Part shown: positions 8,947-17,786 of the stretch, piece by piece
Numbering within the stretch: position 1 is the first letter of the stretch
Layout: every line of letters begins with the position of its first letter
NCBI RefSeq assembly: GCF_003236295.1
Contig: NZ_POTW01000037.1
Coordinates: forward strand, 1-54,541
DNA: 54,541 bases
DNA from: Jiangella anatolica
GTDB taxonomy: Bacteria; Actinomycetota; Actinomycetes; Jiangellales; Jiangellaceae
Direction: 5' to 3'
Notes under the pieces: generated by a model
Databases searched by the model: none
What the model saw: the letters and a program-made list of their open reading frames with translations, nothing else
What the model was told of the DNA's origin: nothing
Position numbers and translations under genes: made by a program

Positions 8947-9821
8947 CGCGCATCCTCCTGGACACCGACCTGGCGATGGGCGCGCCGGGCGCGGACATCG
9001 ACGACGGCCTGGCGCTGGCGCTCGCGCTCGCCGACCCCGGCCTGCGGGTCGAGCTGGTCACGACCGTGAGCGGCAACAGCGACGTCGCGACCTCGACCCG
9101 GCTGACCCGGGAGCTGCTCGAGCTGCTCGGCCACGCCGACGTCCCGGTGGTCGAGGGCGCGCCGGCCGGCGGCGACGCCGCGGCGGAGATCGCCCGACGG
9201 CTGCTGGCCGAGCCCGGCGAGCTGACGGTCGTCGCCATCGGGCCGCTGACCAACGTCGCCCGGGCGGTGGCGTCGGACCCGCGGGTCGCCGCGGCCGCCC
9301 GCGAGATCGTCGTCATGGGCGGCGTCTTCCTCGAGCAGACCAACGTCGCCGCGATGCCGGGCGAGTACAACTTCTGGTGCGACCCCGACGCCGCGCAGGC
9401 GGTGCTCACCAGCGGCGCGGCCCTCCGGCTGGTCGGCCTCGACGTCACGCGGAAGGTCCGGCTGTCCCGTGCGGACACCAAGGCCCTGGCCGCCGGCGGG
9501 GAGTTCGGCCGGTTCGCCGCCACCCACATCGAGGGCTGGATCGACGCCCAGAACCGCACCAAGCCGCGTGACCAGCTCGAACAGGACAGCTGCGCGCTGC
9601 ACGACCCGCTCGCCGTGGCCGTCGTGACCCGTCCGGACCTCGTCACCTGGCAGGACGCGCACGTCGCCGTCGAGACGGCCGGACGGGTGACCCGCGGCGT
9701 GGCGATCGCGGACCTGCTGATGTGGGAGAACCCACCGGCGCCGAACTGCCGGATCGCCACCGCCGTCGACGTCGAGGCGTTCACCGCGCTCTTCACCGAG
9801 CGCATGGCGGCGCTGCCGTAA
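8931..9821 (+). CDS. Inosine-uridine-preferring nucleoside hydrolase family protein
   Basis: This 296-residue protein has the IunH signature: D11-x-D13 followed by GAPGAD-x-DD (D22, D24, D25) for calcium and ribose binding, GEYNFWCDPDAA (about 144-155) and the conserved H224-D225 before PLAVA. Family enzymes hydrolyse the N-glycosidic bond of ribonucleosides, and some act on other N-ribosides. Its place inside a glycoside regulon, coupled to a ThuA gene, raises the possibility of a non-canonical glycosyl substrate, which is an inference. The start is GTG 8931, inside the upstream gene. The stop at 9821 is followed by a new promoter and operator. Confidence 0.9.
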   Translation: MGQPLTRILLDTDLAMGAPGADIDDGLALALALADPGLRVELVTTVSGNSDVATSTRLTRELLELLGHADVPVVEGAPAGGDAAAEIARRLLAEPGELTVVAIGPLTNVARAVASDPRVAAAAREIVVMGGVFLEQTNVAAMPGEYNFWCDPDAAQAVLTSGAALRLVGLDVTRKVRLSRADTKALAAGGEFGRFAATHIEGWIDAQNRTKPRDQLEQDSCALHDPLAVAVVTRPDLVTWQDAHVAVETAGRVTRGVAIADLLMWENPPAPNCRIATAVDVEAFTALFTERMAALP

Positions 9822-9835
9822 CCGCGGGACGGCCA

Positions 9836-9884
9836 TTGACCGGCGGGTGCGCAGGGCCTAGTTTGCGACTACCAAACCGATTTG
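9836..9884 (+). promoter_or_regulatory. Promoter and LacI-type operator site 2
   Basis: A -35 TTGACC (9836-9841), 17-nt spacer and -10 TAGTTT (9859-9864) are followed by CAAACCGATTTG at 9873-9884. The site would cover the transcription start. Right half GATTTGC is identical to that of sites 4 and 6. It serves the unit that begins at 9913. Confidence 0.72.
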
Positions 9885-9912
9885 CAGTATCGCGACGACC
9901 GATAGGACAGAA

Positions 9913-10986
9913 GTGAGCACCCTGCGCGTCGGAGTCATCGGCCTGGGCGAGGTCGCCCAGCTCATCCACCTGCCCATCATCGAGTCGCTGCCCGGCCAGT
10001 TCGAGCTGACCGCGATCTGCGACATCTCCCCCGGCCTGCTCAAGAGCGTGGGCGACCGATACGGCGTCGAGGACCGCTACGGCGACTTCACCGACCTGAT
10101 CGCCAACGGCGCGCTGGACTGCGTCTTCGTGCTCAACAGCGACGAGTACCACGCCGAGTGCGTCGTCGCCGCGCTGGACGCGGGGCTGCACGTGCTGGTC
10201 GAGAAGCCCATGTGCCTCAGCCCGCGGGAGGCGCGGGAGATCATCGCCGCCCGGGACCGGTCCGGCAAGACCGTCATGGTCGCCTACATGCGCCGGTTCG
10301 CGCCGGCCTTCACCGAGGCGGTCGCCCGGCTGCCCACGCTGGGCCCGATCCGCTACGTCCGGGTGCACGACGTGATCGGCGAGAACCGGCTGATCATCGA
10401 CCAGACCGCGTACGTCGAGCGGCCCGGCGACGTGCCGCCGGACCTGATCGAGGAGAAGTGGGCCCGCCGGGCCGCGCTGGTCCGCGAGGCCATCGGCGAC
10501 GTGCCCGAGGAGATCGGCTGGACCTACGGCCTGCTCTGCGGCCTGGGCAGCCACGACCTGTCGGCCATGCGGGAGCTGATCGGCCGGCCGCGCGAGGTGG
10601 CGGCGGCGAGGATGTGGCGCAACGGCTCCTACGTCGTCGCGCTGCTCGACTACGGCGACTTCGTCGTCACCTACGAGACCGGCGTCGACGACCAGCTGCG
10701 CTTCGACGCCCACATCGAGGTGTACGGCGCGAGCGGCTCGATGAAGGTGCAGTACGACACGCCCTACGTCCGGCACTTCCCCACCGTCCTGGAGATCGAG
10801 CGCACGTCCGGCGACTCCTACGAGCGCTCGGTCGTGCGGCCGCACCTCAAGGACCCCTACACGCACGAGCTGGAGTACTTCCACGAGGTCGTCACGACCG
10901 GCGGCACGCCGAAGACCACGCCCGAGGACTACGTGGAGGACATGGAGCTGTTCATCGACATCATCCGCGCCCTCGACCGGGCCTGA
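9913..10986 (+). CDS. Gfo/Idh/MocA family NAD(P)-dependent oxidoreductase (first of three)
   Basis: This 357-residue protein has an N-terminal Rossmann fold starting VGVIGLGEVAQ (GxGxxA at about 10-14) and the family signature VEKPM with catalytic Lys98. The C-terminal alpha/beta domain carries GLGSHDLSAMRELIG where most relatives have D-x3-H, so the general-base arrangement may differ. Enzymes of this family oxidise or reduce sugar and cyclitol hydroxyls, often at C3 to give keto-sugars. The start is GTG 9913 after AGGACAGA. It heads the 9.9-15.8 kb unit behind operator site 2. The substrate is unknown; it is not a close copy of the other two island oxidoreductases. Confidence 0.88.
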   Translation: MSTLRVGVIGLGEVAQLIHLPIIESLPGQFELTAICDISPGLLKSVGDRYGVEDRYGDFTDLIANGALDCVFVLNSDEYHAECVVAALDAGLHVLVEKPMCLSPREAREIIAARDRSGKTVMVAYMRRFAPAFTEAVARLPTLGPIRYVRVHDVIGENRLIIDQTAYVERPGDVPPDLIEEKWARRAALVREAIGDVPEEIGWTYGLLCGLGSHDLSAMRELIGRPREVAAARMWRNGSYVVALLDYGDFVVTYETGVDDQLRFDAHIEVYGASGSMKVQYDTPYVRHFPTVLEIERTSGDSYERSVVRPHLKDPYTHELEYFHEVVTTGGTPKTTPEDYVEDMELFIDIIRALDRA

Positions 10987-11030
10987 CCGCTGTGCCGAAG
11001 ATAGGTCGAGTCGACCCGAGGAAAGGCGTC

Positions 11031-11058
11031 GTGACCGCGGTGACCTCGCGCCTAGCGT
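11031..11058 (+). promoter_or_regulatory. Possible internal promoter before the PhyH gene
   Basis: GTGACC (11031-11036), 16-nt spacer and TAGCGT (11053-11058) lie in the 120-nt gap between the oxidoreductase and PhyH genes. No copy of the LacI-type operator is present here, so the downstream genes may have some constitutive expression. Confidence 0.4.
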
Positions 11059-11106
11059 CGTAGTCATCGAGAAGGACACCCCGACCAGACCAGAAAGGCC
11101 GCTGCG

Positions 11107-11865
11107 ATGACCGAGACCCTGACCCCCGCCGACGTCGCGTTCTTCCGCGAGAACGGCTACCTGCTGCCCGGCCGCCAGCTGCTGTCCGAGGAGCGCCTGA
11201 CCCGGCTGGAGCAGATCTTCAACGAGCACCTCGCCGACAAGGGCGACAAGCTCTCCGACGAGCTGGACACGCCGCACTACCGCGATGACCGGCTGCTGGA
11301 CTTCTTGCTCTCCGACGAGGTGCTGGACTGGATCGAGCCGCTGGTCGGCCCCGACATCGCGCTGTGGTCCAGCCACTTCATCTCCAAGGACCCGTTCACC
11401 GGCCGCGCGACGCCCTGGCACGAGGACAGCGCGTTCTGGAAGGGCCGGTTCGACGACTACGACAACATCGTCACGATCTGGCTGGCGCTGGAGGACGGCT
11501 CGTTCAAGGAGAACGGCTGCATGCGGGTGATCCCGGGCTCGCACCTGAACGGCGGCTTCTCCGAGAACTACGAGCCGACGGACATGACCGAGCAGACCTT
11601 CCACGCGGGCCTCGCCGGCGTCGACGAGGACCGCGCGGTCTACTTCGAGCTCGGCCGGGGCGAGTTCTCCATGCACGACGGACGCATCGTGCACGGCGCC
11701 CGGGCCAACACCAGCGCGATCCGCCGCACCGGCTACACGATGCGCTACTTCCCGTCCTCGGTGAAGATGCAGGACGTGCCGCAGAACGAGGGCTGGAAGA
11801 TCTGGCTGGCCCGCGGCCGGGACCTCGCCGGCAACGACTACGCCAACGTGCCCGCCCGCGCATGA
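11107..11865 (+). CDS. Phytanoyl-CoA dioxygenase (PhyH) family Fe(II)/2-oxoglutarate enzyme
   Basis: This 252-residue protein has the PhyH double-stranded beta-helix core. The iron triad is visible as H105-x-D107 (WHEDSAFW) and distal H196 (RIVHGARANTS), followed by an RR pair at 206-207 that suits 2-oxoglutarate binding. GSFKENGCMRVIPGSH is a typical core-strand motif. Such enzymes hydroxylate or oxidatively cleave a C-H or C-N bond, and the bacterial substrates are very diverse. In this sugar regulon it could oxidise an unusual sugar, ether or aglycone, which is an inference. ATG 11107 follows AGAAAGG. The stop overlaps the next start as ATGA, so the two genes are coupled. Confidence 0.88.
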   Translation: MTETLTPADVAFFRENGYLLPGRQLLSEERLTRLEQIFNEHLADKGDKLSDELDTPHYRDDRLLDFLLSDEVLDWIEPLVGPDIALWSSHFISKDPFTGRATPWHEDSAFWKGRFDDYDNIVTIWLALEDGSFKENGCMRVIPGSHLNGGFSENYEPTDMTEQTFHAGLAGVDEDRAVYFELGRGEFSMHDGRIVHGARANTSAIRRTGYTMRYFPSSVKMQDVPQNEGWKIWLARGRDLAGNDYANVPARA

Positions 11866-12779
11866 GGCTGGGCCTGCTCACCGCCTGCCTGCCCGGCGAG
11901 TCGCTCGCCGACGTCGCCGGGTGGGCCGGTGCGCACGGCTACGGCGCGCTGGAGGTCGCGGCCTGGCCCGACCGGCCCGGCCGCGACTGGGAGGCCAGCC
12001 ACCTCGACGTCGAGTCCTTCGACGCGGCCGAGGCGGCCCGGGTGCGCGGCCTGCTCGCCGAGCACGGCCTGGAGCTGTCCGCCGTCGCCTATTACGAGAA
12101 CAACCTGCACGAGGACCCGGCCGTCCGCGAGGCGACGCACGAGCACCTGCGCCGTTGCATCGACGCCGCTCAGCTGCTGGGCGCCGGCCTGGTCGGCACG
12201 TTCGTGGGCCGCGACCTGTCCCGGACCGTCGCCGAGAACCTCCGGCTGGCCGAGAAGGTGCTGCCGCCGCTGGTAGACTACGCGGCCGCCCGCGACGTCC
12301 GGCTGGTCGTCGAGAACTGCCCGATGGAGGGCTGGCACCCGGACGGGTACCCGGCCAACCTCGCCTACTCGCCGGAGCTGTGGGGCTGGCTGGCCGAGCT
12401 CGGCCTGTGGCTCAACTACGACCCGTCGCACCTGGTGTGGCTCGGCATCGACCCGGTCGCGGCGCTCGCGGCACACGCCGACCGCGTCCTGCACGTCCAG
12501 GCCAAGGACGTCGAGGTGGACGCCGCCGCCCGCGACCGCTACGGCGTCTTCGGCCGGGTCATCGGCCGGGAGCCGTGGAGCAGCGGGTGGTGGCGCTACC
12601 GGATCCCCGGCCTCGGCGGGCTGGACTGGCGCCGCCTGATCGACGTCCTGCGCCGGACCGGCTACGACGGCGTGGTCTCCGTCGAGCACGAGGACCCGGT
12701 CTGGAGCGGCACGCCCGGCAAGGTCCGCCAGGGCCTGGCCGTCGCCGAGCGCACCCTCGGCCCCCTCCTCGCGCCCTGA
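11862..12779 (+). CDS. Sugar phosphate isomerase/epimerase family TIM-barrel protein
   Basis: This 305-residue protein is of the xylose-isomerase-like TIM-barrel (AP endonuclease 2) superfamily. Metal-site strands are recognisable as VVENCPMEG, LNYDPSHLVW, VLHVQAKDVEV and SVEHEDPVW near the C-terminus. Members isomerise or epimerise ketoses, act as inosose isomerases or dehydratases, or cleave 3-keto-glycosides together with Gfo/Idh/MocA partners. The pairing with three Gfo/Idh/MocA genes and a ThuA gene fits keto-sugar chemistry, which is an inference. The start ATG at 11862 overlaps the PhyH stop (ATGA). A 33-nt gap separates it from the next gene. Confidence 0.87.
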   Translation: MRLGLLTACLPGESLADVAGWAGAHGYGALEVAAWPDRPGRDWEASHLDVESFDAAEAARVRGLLAEHGLELSAVAYYENNLHEDPAVREATHEHLRRCIDAAQLLGAGLVGTFVGRDLSRTVAENLRLAEKVLPPLVDYAAARDVRLVVENCPMEGWHPDGYPANLAYSPELWGWLAELGLWLNYDPSHLVWLGIDPVAALAAHADRVLHVQAKDVEVDAAARDRYGVFGRVIGREPWSSGWWRYRIPGLGGLDWRRLIDVLRRTGYDGVVSVEHEDPVWSGTPGKVRQGLAVAERTLGPLLAP

Positions 12780-12812
12780 CCCCGTCACCGTCCCGACCCG
12801 AGAGGCTGCCCC

Positions 12813-14885
12813 ATGCACCGCGGTGTGTACTTCGACGCCTGGTTCCCCCGCCAGCACTGCTATCACCCGAGCCTGCCGCCGCGCCGGCTGCGGATGGTCG
12901 ACGACCTCGTCGACTACCGCGCGACGGTGCTGGTCTGGGCCTCGCTCGGCGGCGGCTCGCTGGCGCTGCCGTACCTGGAGCAGGAGGCGTTCGGCCCGGT
13001 GGACGCGCGGTCCCGGTTCTACGGCTTCGTCAACGACAGCGAGTTCATCGCCGCCTGCCACGAGCGCGGGATCAAGGTGCTCGGCATCGTGTTCGAGGCG
13101 CAGGGCTGGGAGTTTCCCGTCGAGCTGTCCGACGACGAGGACGAGGTGCTCGCGCTCAACGAGCTGCGCGGCGCCGGCAGGCGGGACTGGCTGGGGCTGC
13201 GCGAGTTCTCGTCGAACCGCTACCCGAAGCTGTGGAAGCCGGTCGAGCACTACTTCCCGGACGGGCTGGTCGACAGCGACGGCGAGCCGGTCACCGACCT
13301 GATCGAGGAGTGCGTGGTCCGCGACATCCACCAGCAGCCGTGCCACGCGCACTGGGTGGAGTGCCCGGACCGCGAGCACCAGTGCTTCTACATGGACCGC
13401 AACAACCCGGTCTGGCGCGAGTACCTCAAGGCCGTCATCCGGATCCAGATCGACGCCGGCGTCGACGGGATCCAGCTCGACGAGGCCGAGCTGCCGATGG
13501 GCGCGTTCCAGTACGGCGCCTGCTTCTGCAAGGACTGCATGAAGGGGTTCCGCGCATACCTGCAGGGCCTGAAGCCGTCGCAGGTCGACATCGCCCTCGA
13601 CGGCGTCGACCTGGCCACGTTCCACTACGGCGAGTGGCTGCTCGCCCAGGGCTACGACTTCAAGGACGGGCGGGAGTCCACGCCGCTGTTCGGCGACTAC
13701 TACGCCTTCCAGTGCCGGTCGATCAAGGCGTACTTCGCCGAGCTGGCCGACTACGCCCGCGAGTACGCCCGTTCGGCAGGCCGCGAGATCGTCGTCTCGG
13801 GGAACTTCTTCAACCTGGAGCCGATGTACCTCGCGCTCGCCGACGACGTCGACCTGATCATCACCGAGATGCGCAACACGACGTACCGGCAGCCGGAGTG
13901 GTACCGCTACGTCGCGGCGTTCGCCGGCGACAAGGACGTCGTGGTCGTCGAGAACCCGTACGGCGGGGTCGTGCCTGAGCTGATCGGCCTGCTGGCCGAG
14001 GGCAGGGGCCACGACCTGTTCCGGCTGTCGCTGTTCGAGGCGGCCGCGCTGGGCGCGAACATGTCGGTGCCCTACGGGTCCTGGATGGGCAGCGTCATCG
14101 AGGACTCCTTCTACGCGCCGCACGGCCTCGCGACCGAGATCCAGGCCTTCCTCGCCGATCACGAGCGGCTGTTCGCCCGCCGCACCGCCAACGAGGTCGC
14201 CGTCGTGTTCAGCGTCGCCAGCACCCGCGAGCTGATCGGCCAGGCCGACGCGAGCGACAACACCACCAACCGCCGCGACGAGTCGGTCGTGGTGCCCTAC
14301 CGTGCGGTCACGCGGCTGCTCGCCGACGCGGCCGTCCCGTTCGACGTGGTCATCTGGCCCGACGGGGTGACGGCGCCGGACCGCGCGTCGGCGGCCGAGC
14401 TGGAGCGCTACACCACCGTCGTGCTGCCCGACGTGCACACGCTCACCGAGGAGCAGGCCGCGGCGGTCGAGGGCTACCTCGACGGCGGCGGGACCGTCGT
14501 CGCGACGGACCGGCTGGCGGCGCGGCTCGGCGGCGACGCGCGGATCCGCCCGGCCGGGCGCACGTCGGCCGGCGAGCTGCTGCCGCACGGCCGCCAGGTC
14601 GAGACGCCGGTCTCGGTCGCGGCGAACCTGCAGCAGCTCGCCGACGGTTCCTGCGCGCTGCACCTGGTCAACTACGACTACGACGCCGCGGCCGACGCCG
14701 TCCGCACGCTCGCCGACGTGCCGCTGCGGGTGCGGCTGCCCAAGGCCAAGCAGTACGCGACCGTCGTCGCGAGCGACGGGTCCCGCACGCCGCTGCAGGT
14801 CACCCGCGAGGACGGCGTGCACGGCGTGGTGCTGGACCGGCTGGGCGTCTACGCGATCGTGGTGTTCCATGACGGTGAGCTCTGA
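12813..14885 (+). CDS. Large putative glycoside-hydrolase-like TIM-barrel protein, unassigned
   Basis: This 690-residue protein has no signal peptide, so it is cytoplasmic. The N-terminal 400 residues read as a TIM barrel with GH-A-like strand ends: GVYFDAWF, TVLVWASLGGGS, KVLGIVFEAQGWE, then DGIQLDEAELPMG with E224 and E226 as acid/base candidates, and LIITEMRNTTY with E352 as nucleophile candidate. C237-x-C239-x2-C242 could bind metal. About 400-600 resembles the amidotransferase-like domain of GH42-type enzymes (VVLPDVHTLTEEQAAAVEGYLDGGG), followed by a small beta domain. It looks closest to the hypothetical glycosyl hydrolase groups (GHL6-like), but I cannot assign a CAZy family. ATG 12813 follows GAGAGG. 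It could cleave an imported or modified glycoside. Confidence 0.6.
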   Translation: MHRGVYFDAWFPRQHCYHPSLPPRRLRMVDDLVDYRATVLVWASLGGGSLALPYLEQEAFGPVDARSRFYGFVNDSEFIAACHERGIKVLGIVFEAQGWEFPVELSDDEDEVLALNELRGAGRRDWLGLREFSSNRYPKLWKPVEHYFPDGLVDSDGEPVTDLIEECVVRDIHQQPCHAHWVECPDREHQCFYMDRNNPVWREYLKAVIRIQIDAGVDGIQLDEAELPMGAFQYGACFCKDCMKGFRAYLQGLKPSQVDIALDGVDLATFHYGEWLLAQGYDFKDGRESTPLFGDYYAFQCRSIKAYFAELADYAREYARSAGREIVVSGNFFNLEPMYLALADDVDLIITEMRNTTYRQPEWYRYVAAFAGDKDVVVVENPYGGVVPELIGLLAEGRGHDLFRLSLFEAAALGANMSVPYGSWMGSVIEDSFYAPHGLATEIQAFLADHERLFARRTANEVAVVFSVASTRELIGQADASDNTTNRRDESVVVPYRAVTRLLADAAVPFDVVIWPDGVTAPDRASAAELERYTTVVLPDVHTLTEEQAAAVEGYLDGGGTVVATDRLAARLGGDARIRPAGRTSAGELLPHGRQVETPVSVAANLQQLADGSCALHLVNYDYDAAADAVRTLADVPLRVRLPKAKQYATVVASDGSRTPLQVTREDGVHGVVLDRLGVYAIVVFHDGEL

Positions 14886-14886
14886 C

Positions 14887-15834
14887 ATGCGGATCGCGGT
14901 GCTGCGGGGCCGGGAGCGCTTCGAGATCGACGACGTGCCGGTGCCCCGGCCACGGCCGGACGAGGTGCTGGTCCGCGTGGTCGCGTCCGGCGTCTGCGCC
15001 GGCGAGCTGGACCGGTGGGCCGAGGGGCCGGCCGCGGCCGAGGAGCTCTACCTGGGCCACGAGGTGAGCGGCGTCGTCGCCGAGCTCGGCGCGGAGGCGG
15101 CCGGGCTGGCCGTCGGCGACCGGGTCGGCGTCTGGGTCACCGAGCGCGGCTTCGCCGAGTACGTGACCGTGCGCGCGGCGCACTGCTTCCCGGCCGGCGC
15201 CGGGCCGCTCGACGAGGCGCTGGCCGAGCCGCTGGCGTGCGCCGTCAACGCCGTCGAGCTGGCCGCGCCCCGGCTCGGCGACGACGTGGTGGTGATCGGC
15301 GCCGGCTTCATGGGCCACCTCGTGCAGGCGCTCACCGCGCTGCGCGGGCCGCGCCAGGTCATCGTCGCCGACACCCGGCCCGACGCGCTGGAGCGGGCCG
15401 GCCGGCTGGGCACCGCCCGCGTCGTCGACGTCACCCGGGAGTCGCTGGCCGACGTCGTCCGGGAGCGGACCGGCGGCCGCGGCGCGGACGTCACGTTCGA
15501 GTGCACCGGCACCCAGGCCGGGCTGACCACCTGCGGCGACGTGACCCGGATGAGCGGCACTATCGCGATCGTCGGCTTCCACCTTGGCGCGCCCCGGCAG
15601 CTCGCGCTGGGCCACTGGAACTGGATGGCGTTCTCGATCGCCAACGCCCATTTCCGCGACCCGGAGACGATCCTGCGCGGCATGGAGACGGGCATGCGGC
15701 TGGTCTCGTCGGGCGTCCTGTCGATGGCCGGCCTGGTCACCCACCGGTTCCCGCTGGAACGCGTCGACGAGGCGTTCGCGACGCTGCGCGACAAGCCCGC
15801 CGGCTTCGTGAAGGCGGTGATCGCCCTCCCGTAG
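14887..15834 (+). CDS. Zinc-type MDR (medium-chain) alcohol/polyol dehydrogenase
   Basis: This 315-residue MDR protein starts MRIAVLRG. Catalytic-zinc ligands are C37 (GVCAGELD), H58-E59 (GHEVSG) and probably E113 or C117 (AEPLACAVN). The coenzyme fold has GAGFMG at about 135-141. The structural-zinc lobe with four cysteines found in many sorbitol and alcohol dehydrogenases is missing: GDRVGVWVTERGFAEYV runs straight through. It likely oxidises a sugar or polyol hydroxyl with NAD(P). An in-frame ATG at 14869 would overlap the upstream gene by 17 nt, but ATG 14887 has a GGTGAG at a better distance and a natural N-terminus. It is the last gene of the unit, and the convergent lacI-type gene follows. 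Confidence 0.85.
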   Translation: MRIAVLRGRERFEIDDVPVPRPRPDEVLVRVVASGVCAGELDRWAEGPAAAEELYLGHEVSGVVAELGAEAAGLAVGDRVGVWVTERGFAEYVTVRAAHCFPAGAGPLDEALAEPLACAVNAVELAAPRLGDDVVVIGAGFMGHLVQALTALRGPRQVIVADTRPDALERAGRLGTARVVDVTRESLADVVRERTGGRGADVTFECTGTQAGLTTCGDVTRMSGTIAIVGFHLGAPRQLALGHWNWMAFSIANAHFRDPETILRGMETGMRLVSSGVLSMAGLVTHRFPLERVDEAFATLRDKPAGFVKAVIALP

Positions 15835-15846
15835 GGGTGAGCCCGG

Positions 15847-16875
15847 TCAGGCGGTGCCGCGGACGACGAGCGGGCAGGGCAGCACGACGGTGCGTCCGGC
15901 ACCGGAGTAGCGGCCGGACAGCCGGCTCAGCAGCAGGTCGCCGGCGGTGCTGCCGGCCTCGTAGGCCGGGTTGCGCACGGTGGTGAGCTGCGGCGTGACG
16001 ATGGTGGCCGCGTCGACGTCGTCGAACCCGATGATCGCCAGGTCGCCGGGCACCTCGAGGTCGAGCTCGTGCGCGACGTCCAGCGCGCCGATGGCCATCA
16101 GGTCGTTGGCGCAGAACACCGCGTCCGGCGGCGAGTCCAGCGCCATCAGCGTCCGCATGGCCCGGTAGCCGCCCTTGCGGGTCCAGTCGCCGCGCACCAG
16201 CAGCTCGGGGACCACCTTGTGCTTCGCGGCCTGCATCGCGGCCCGGAAGCCGGCGGTGCGCTGCGCGCCGTAGCGCTGCGGGCCCTGGATCATCGCGATG
16301 CGCCGGTAGCCGCGGCCGGCCAGGAACGCCGTGGCCTCGCGCGACCCGGCCTCGTCGTCGGGGGTGATCGCGTCGCACAGCGGATGGTCGAGGTGGTCGC
16401 CGATGCAGATGATCGGGGTGGCGGCCTCGGCCGGCCCGAACGTGATGTCCGACGCGGTCTCGCCGGAGGCGAACACGATGCCGTCGACCCCGCGGTCCAT
16501 GACGTCGTCGAAGAACTTGCGCTCGCGTTCGTGCTGGCCGTCGGTGTTGCAGACGTAGGTGCCGTACCCGGCCGAGTCGACCGCGTCGGCGAGCCCCCGC
16601 GTCAGCACCGCGTAGAACGGGTTGGTGATGTCGGGCACGACGATCGCGATCATGTGCGACTGCCGGGTCCGCAGGTTGCGCGCGACGTGGTTGGGCCGGT
16701 AGCCCAGCTCCCGGATCGCCGCCATCACCACCTCGCGGGTGGTCGCATTCACGACGCGCTTGCCCGAGAGGACGTGCGAGACCGTCGTCGGGCTGACGCC
16801 GGCGCGGTCGGCGACGTGAGCGATGGTGACGCGACCAGGCGTCGCCGGCACTTCGGTCCGGTCGCTCCACGACAT
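15847..16875 (-). CDS. LacI-family transcriptional regulator, probable master repressor of the island
   Basis: This 342-residue protein has an N-terminal LacI helix-turn-helix and hinge (about residues 16-65: VTIAHVADRAGVSPTTVSHV, then LSGKRVVN). The periplasmic-binding-protein-like effector domain follows (IAIVVPDITNPFYAVL, then a GVDGIVFAS-like strand, then AIIGFDDVDAATIVTPQLTT). The start ATG 16875 lies about 7 nt after a minus-strand TAGAGT box, so the transcript may be leaderless. A perfect palindromic operator (16895-16906) sits between it and the divergent AraC gene, which suggests autoregulation. The same sequence recurs upstream of the other island units, so this is the best candidate for the regulator that binds them. 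The effector is unknown. Confidence 0.93.
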   Translation of the reverse strand: MSWSDRTEVPATPGRVTIAHVADRAGVSPTTVSHVLSGKRVVNATTREVVMAAIRELGYRPNHVARNLRTRQSHMIAIVVPDITNPFYAVLTRGLADAVDSAGYGTYVCNTDGQHERERKFFDDVMDRGVDGIVFASGETASDITFGPAEAATPIICIGDHLDHPLCDAITPDDEAGSREATAFLAGRGYRRIAMIQGPQRYGAQRTAGFRAAMQAAKHKVVPELLVRGDWTRKGGYRAMRTLMALDSPPDAVFCANDLMAIGALDVAHELDLEVPGDLAIIGFDDVDAATIVTPQLTTVRNPAYEAGSTAGDLLLSRLSGRYSGAGRTVVLPCPLVVRGTA

Positions 16876-16894
16876 GGCGCTACTCTACGTGAGT

Positions 16895-16906
16895 CAAATC
16901 GATTTG
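16895..16906. promoter_or_regulatory. LacI-type operator site 3 (perfect palindrome)
   Basis: CAAATCGATTTG is a perfect 12-bp palindrome, extended by T and A to 14 bp (16894-16907). It lies in the 50-nt gap between the divergent LacI and AraC genes and upstream of the minus-strand TAGAGT box at 16882-16887. It is the most symmetric of the six related sites. Confidence 0.8.
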
Positions 16907-16925
16907 AGCCGACCGGGGCGCGCCG

Positions 16926-17756
16926 ATGACCGACCTGATCGAGAGGTACACCGTCGAGTCGCTGCTGCCCGTCGACCTCGGCGCCCGGGTGATCCGCCAG
17001 CGGCTGACGTCGGCCGGCGTGCACTGGCACGACTACTACGAGCTGTGCCTGGTGCTCTCCGGCACCGCCGAGCACGTGCTGAACGGTGAGCCCCTCACGA
17101 TCGGCGCGGGCAGCGCCTTCCTGCTCTCCCCGGCCGACCTGCACGAGCTGCGCGTGCTCGGGCCGGAGCCGCTGGACTGCTACAACACCGTGATCGAGCC
17201 GGCCCTGATGGAACGGCAGCTGGCCGCGCTCGGCCCGGCATCGGTGCACGGGTTCCCGTGGCGCGCCGACGACTTCGGCGGCGCCGGGCCCGACCTGCGC
17301 CGCCTGCGGGCCGAGTGCGAGGAGCCGCGGCTGGGCTCGTCGCTGCTGGTCGAGGCGCTGGTCGCCGGCCTGGTCGTCGAGCTGGCCCGGCGCTGCGACG
17401 TCGGCAGCGGTCCGCGCGTGCGTCGTCCGGCCGGCGAGGACCAGCTGCGCGACGCGGTGCTGTTCGTCGACCGCCACTTCCGCGAGCCGATCACGCTGGC
17501 CGACGTCGCGGCGCGGGCTCACCTGTCCGCGAACTACTTCAGCGAGCGGTTCCGGCAGTTCACGGGCACGCCGTTCCAGCTCTACCTGCAGGAACGCCGG
17601 CTGCGGTTCGCGCGGTCGCTGCTGGCCGCGTCGGCGCTGTCGGTGTCAGAGGTCTGCCACGCCTCCGGGTTCAACAGCCTGTCGCACTTCGGCCGGGCGT
17701 ACCGCCGGCGGTACGGCGCCGCGCCGTCGGCCGGTCACGAAAGCATGAAAATGTGA
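16926..17756 (+). CDS. AraC-family transcriptional regulator with N-terminal cupin
   Basis: This 276-residue protein has an AraC-type cupin sensor domain (about 15-150, with H33-W-H35 and GSAFLLSPADLHEL). The C-terminal double helix-turn-helix occupies about 178-272, with LADVAARAHLSANYFSERF for the first HTH and SVSEVCHASGFNSLSHFGRAYRR split across the second, and the classic FxR-x-YRR-x-G-x-x-P spacing. It probably activates the adjacent ABC transporter operon in response to a sugar. Its own promoter shares the LacI operator at 16895, so it may be under LacI control, giving a two-step circuit. The 121-nt gap to the next gene holds promoter and operator site 4. Confidence 0.92.
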   Translation: MTDLIERYTVESLLPVDLGARVIRQRLTSAGVHWHDYYELCLVLSGTAEHVLNGEPLTIGAGSAFLLSPADLHELRVLGPEPLDCYNTVIEPALMERQLAALGPASVHGFPWRADDFGGAGPDLRRLRAECEEPRLGSSLLVEALVAGLVVELARRCDVGSGPRVRRPAGEDQLRDAVLFVDRHFREPITLADVAARAHLSANYFSERFRQFTGTPFQLYLQERRLRFARSLLAASALSVSEVCHASGFNSLSHFGRAYRRRYGAAPSAGHESMKM

Positions 17757-17786
17757 CGTCCGTGTGACGAGAACCACCTCAATCCC

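Noticed and set aside
11838-14888. Long minus-strand frame across the isomerase and GH-like genes
   Set aside because: It has no recognisable domain or ribosome site, while the plus-strand genes there have motifs and coupled starts.
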